From contig JAAZCO010000084.1 in the NCBI GenBank assembly GCA_012513235.1, positions 1 to 7,082 of the forward strand: a stretch of 7,082 nucleotides of DNA, given 5' to 3'. This DNA comes from Gammaproteobacteria bacterium. GTDB taxonomy: Bacteria; Pseudomonadota; Gammaproteobacteria; Pseudomonadales; Pseudomonadaceae. Below are positions 6,533-7,082 of the stretch, one piece after another. The translations under genes and the position numbers were made by a program. Within the stretch, counting starts at the first letter, position 1, and the number at the start of each line of letters is the position of its first letter. Below the pieces are notes generated by a model that saw only the letters and a program-made list of their open reading frames with translations, had not been told where the DNA came from and ran no database searches.

Positions 6533-7082
6533 TTAGAACGTAAGACTGAGCGGGAAATAGAGTAGGGCATCCAGTCCACCGCTGGGAGCTGCCTGCAAAC
6601 GCAGCTCCCCACCGTAACGCTCTGTCACTGCCTGCACAATCGCCAAGCCTAAACCACTACCACTGGGCGTACTAGCCGTGCGCCAAAAGCGCTGTTTGGC
6701 TTGCTCAATATCTGCAGGGGATAACCCCGCACCCGCATCACGCACACGCAGCAACAAACGCTGATTCTCCACCGCAATATACAATTCCACCGGGCTGTCA
6801 GCTGGGCTGTAGCGTAAAGCGTTATCCAATAAGTTGCGCAGTGACGCCACCGCCAGCGAAGCAGGTACAGCCACTGCCACCTCGCTGGTCAACTCATTGA
6901 CTACTTCAATACGCTGATAACCTGGCACAGCAATCAAGTCGGCTAAGGCATCACGTGCAAGATTTTGTGCGCTGACCTGGCCATCCTTATCAAAGTCTTG
7001 TGCGCTTTCCACCCGTGCTAATAACAGCAATTGCTCCAAGCCACTTTGCATTCTGTCCACAGCTGTTTCTGCCTGCTGCAAA
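6533..7082 (-). CDS. Sensor histidine kinase, C-terminal part (runs off the right edge)
   Basis: The last ~182 residues of a two-component sensor kinase are visible. The fragment begins in the second helix of the dimerisation domain, with the typical LEQLLLLARVES. The HATPase_c domain follows: N-box NLLDN at residues 83-87 of the fragment, G1 box DAGAG at 115-119, F-box RFWR at 131-134 and G2 box GSGLGL at 141-146. The protein ends at PLSLTF. The phospho-accepting His, any HAMP domain, the membrane segments and the sensing domain lie beyond the window. The reading frame is open to the edge, so the real start is outside and the TTG at 7081 is only an internal Leu codon. The domain resembles the QseC/PmrB/TctE-like kinases of proteobacteria, which sit in operons with a response regulator; such a regulator would be expected past the right edge. 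The stimulus cannot be inferred. Confidence 0.9.
   Translation of the reverse strand, partial: LQQAETAVDRMQSGLEQLLLLARVESAQDFDKDGQVSAQNLARDALADLIAVPGYQRIEVVNELTSEVAVAVPASLAVASLRNLLDNALRYSPADSPVELYIAVENQRLLLRVRDAGAGLSPADIEQAKQRFWRTASTPSGSGLGLAIVQAVTERYGGELRLQAAPSGGLDALLYFPLSLTF
6584..6609. repeat. Perfect 9-bp inverted repeat near the pbpG / kinase gene ends
   Basis: GGGAGCTGC (6584-6592) and GCAGCTCCC (6601-6609) pair perfectly around an 8-nt loop. The repeat lies inside the 3' part of the kinase gene and 54 bp past the pbpG stop. A run of T follows on neither strand, so it is not a standard intrinsic terminator. It could still protect the 3' end of the pbpG mRNA or be a by-product of coding sequence. 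Confidence 0.5.

Noticed and set aside
1..7082. A new defence, mobile or biosynthetic system
   Set aside because: No recombinase, toxin-antitoxin, nuclease or helicase cluster, repeat array or biosynthetic gene set is present; the genes are housekeeping, signalling or isolated unknowns.

Overview
The window reads as two pieces of bacterial DNA of different ancestry joined inside one open reading frame, gyrB. The left piece (1 to about 3040-3112) holds an MBL-fold hydrolase, two unrecognised multi-pass membrane proteins and the first ~45-65 codons of gyrB. Its genes favour CTC/CTT/TTG leucine codons and use CGA and GGA, have TATAAT-type promoters (two of them probably giving leaderless mRNAs), and gyrB starts with TTG. 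The GyrB N-terminus is of a non-gammaproteobacterial type; from memory it most resembles Chloroflexota (Anaerolineae), with Firmicutes-like lineages as the alternative. The right piece (about 3112 to 7082) is gammaproteobacterial, most like a lower-GC member of the Pseudomonadaceae: the rest of GyrB has Pseudomonas-type signatures and the long proteobacterial form (807 aa), leucine is often TTA, and pbpG and a histidine kinase follow.

Layout: promoter and MBL hydrolase (+, 69-923); a membrane protein on the minus strand (912-1739) that overlaps it tail to tail by 12 bp; a 166-bp divergent promoter region (1740-1905); a membrane protein (+, 1906-2895); gyrB (+, 2908-5331), 12 bp downstream with its ribosome binding site over the previous stop codon; a strong intrinsic terminator (5350-5388); a 224-bp stretch with no clear gene; pbpG (+, 5613-6530); and the C-terminal part of a sensor histidine kinase on the minus strand (6533 to the right edge), convergent with pbpG with 2 bp between the stops.

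Functionally, gyrB (supercoiling) and pbpG (peptidoglycan cross-link cleavage) are housekeeping genes and the kinase is a signalling protein. I see no mobile element, CRISPR array, RNA gene, toxin-antitoxin or defence system. The most notable observation is the in-frame cross-phylum gyrB. It is most economically explained by a chimeric assembly of two community members through the conserved ATPase region of gyrB. A real recombination event cannot be excluded from sequence alone.
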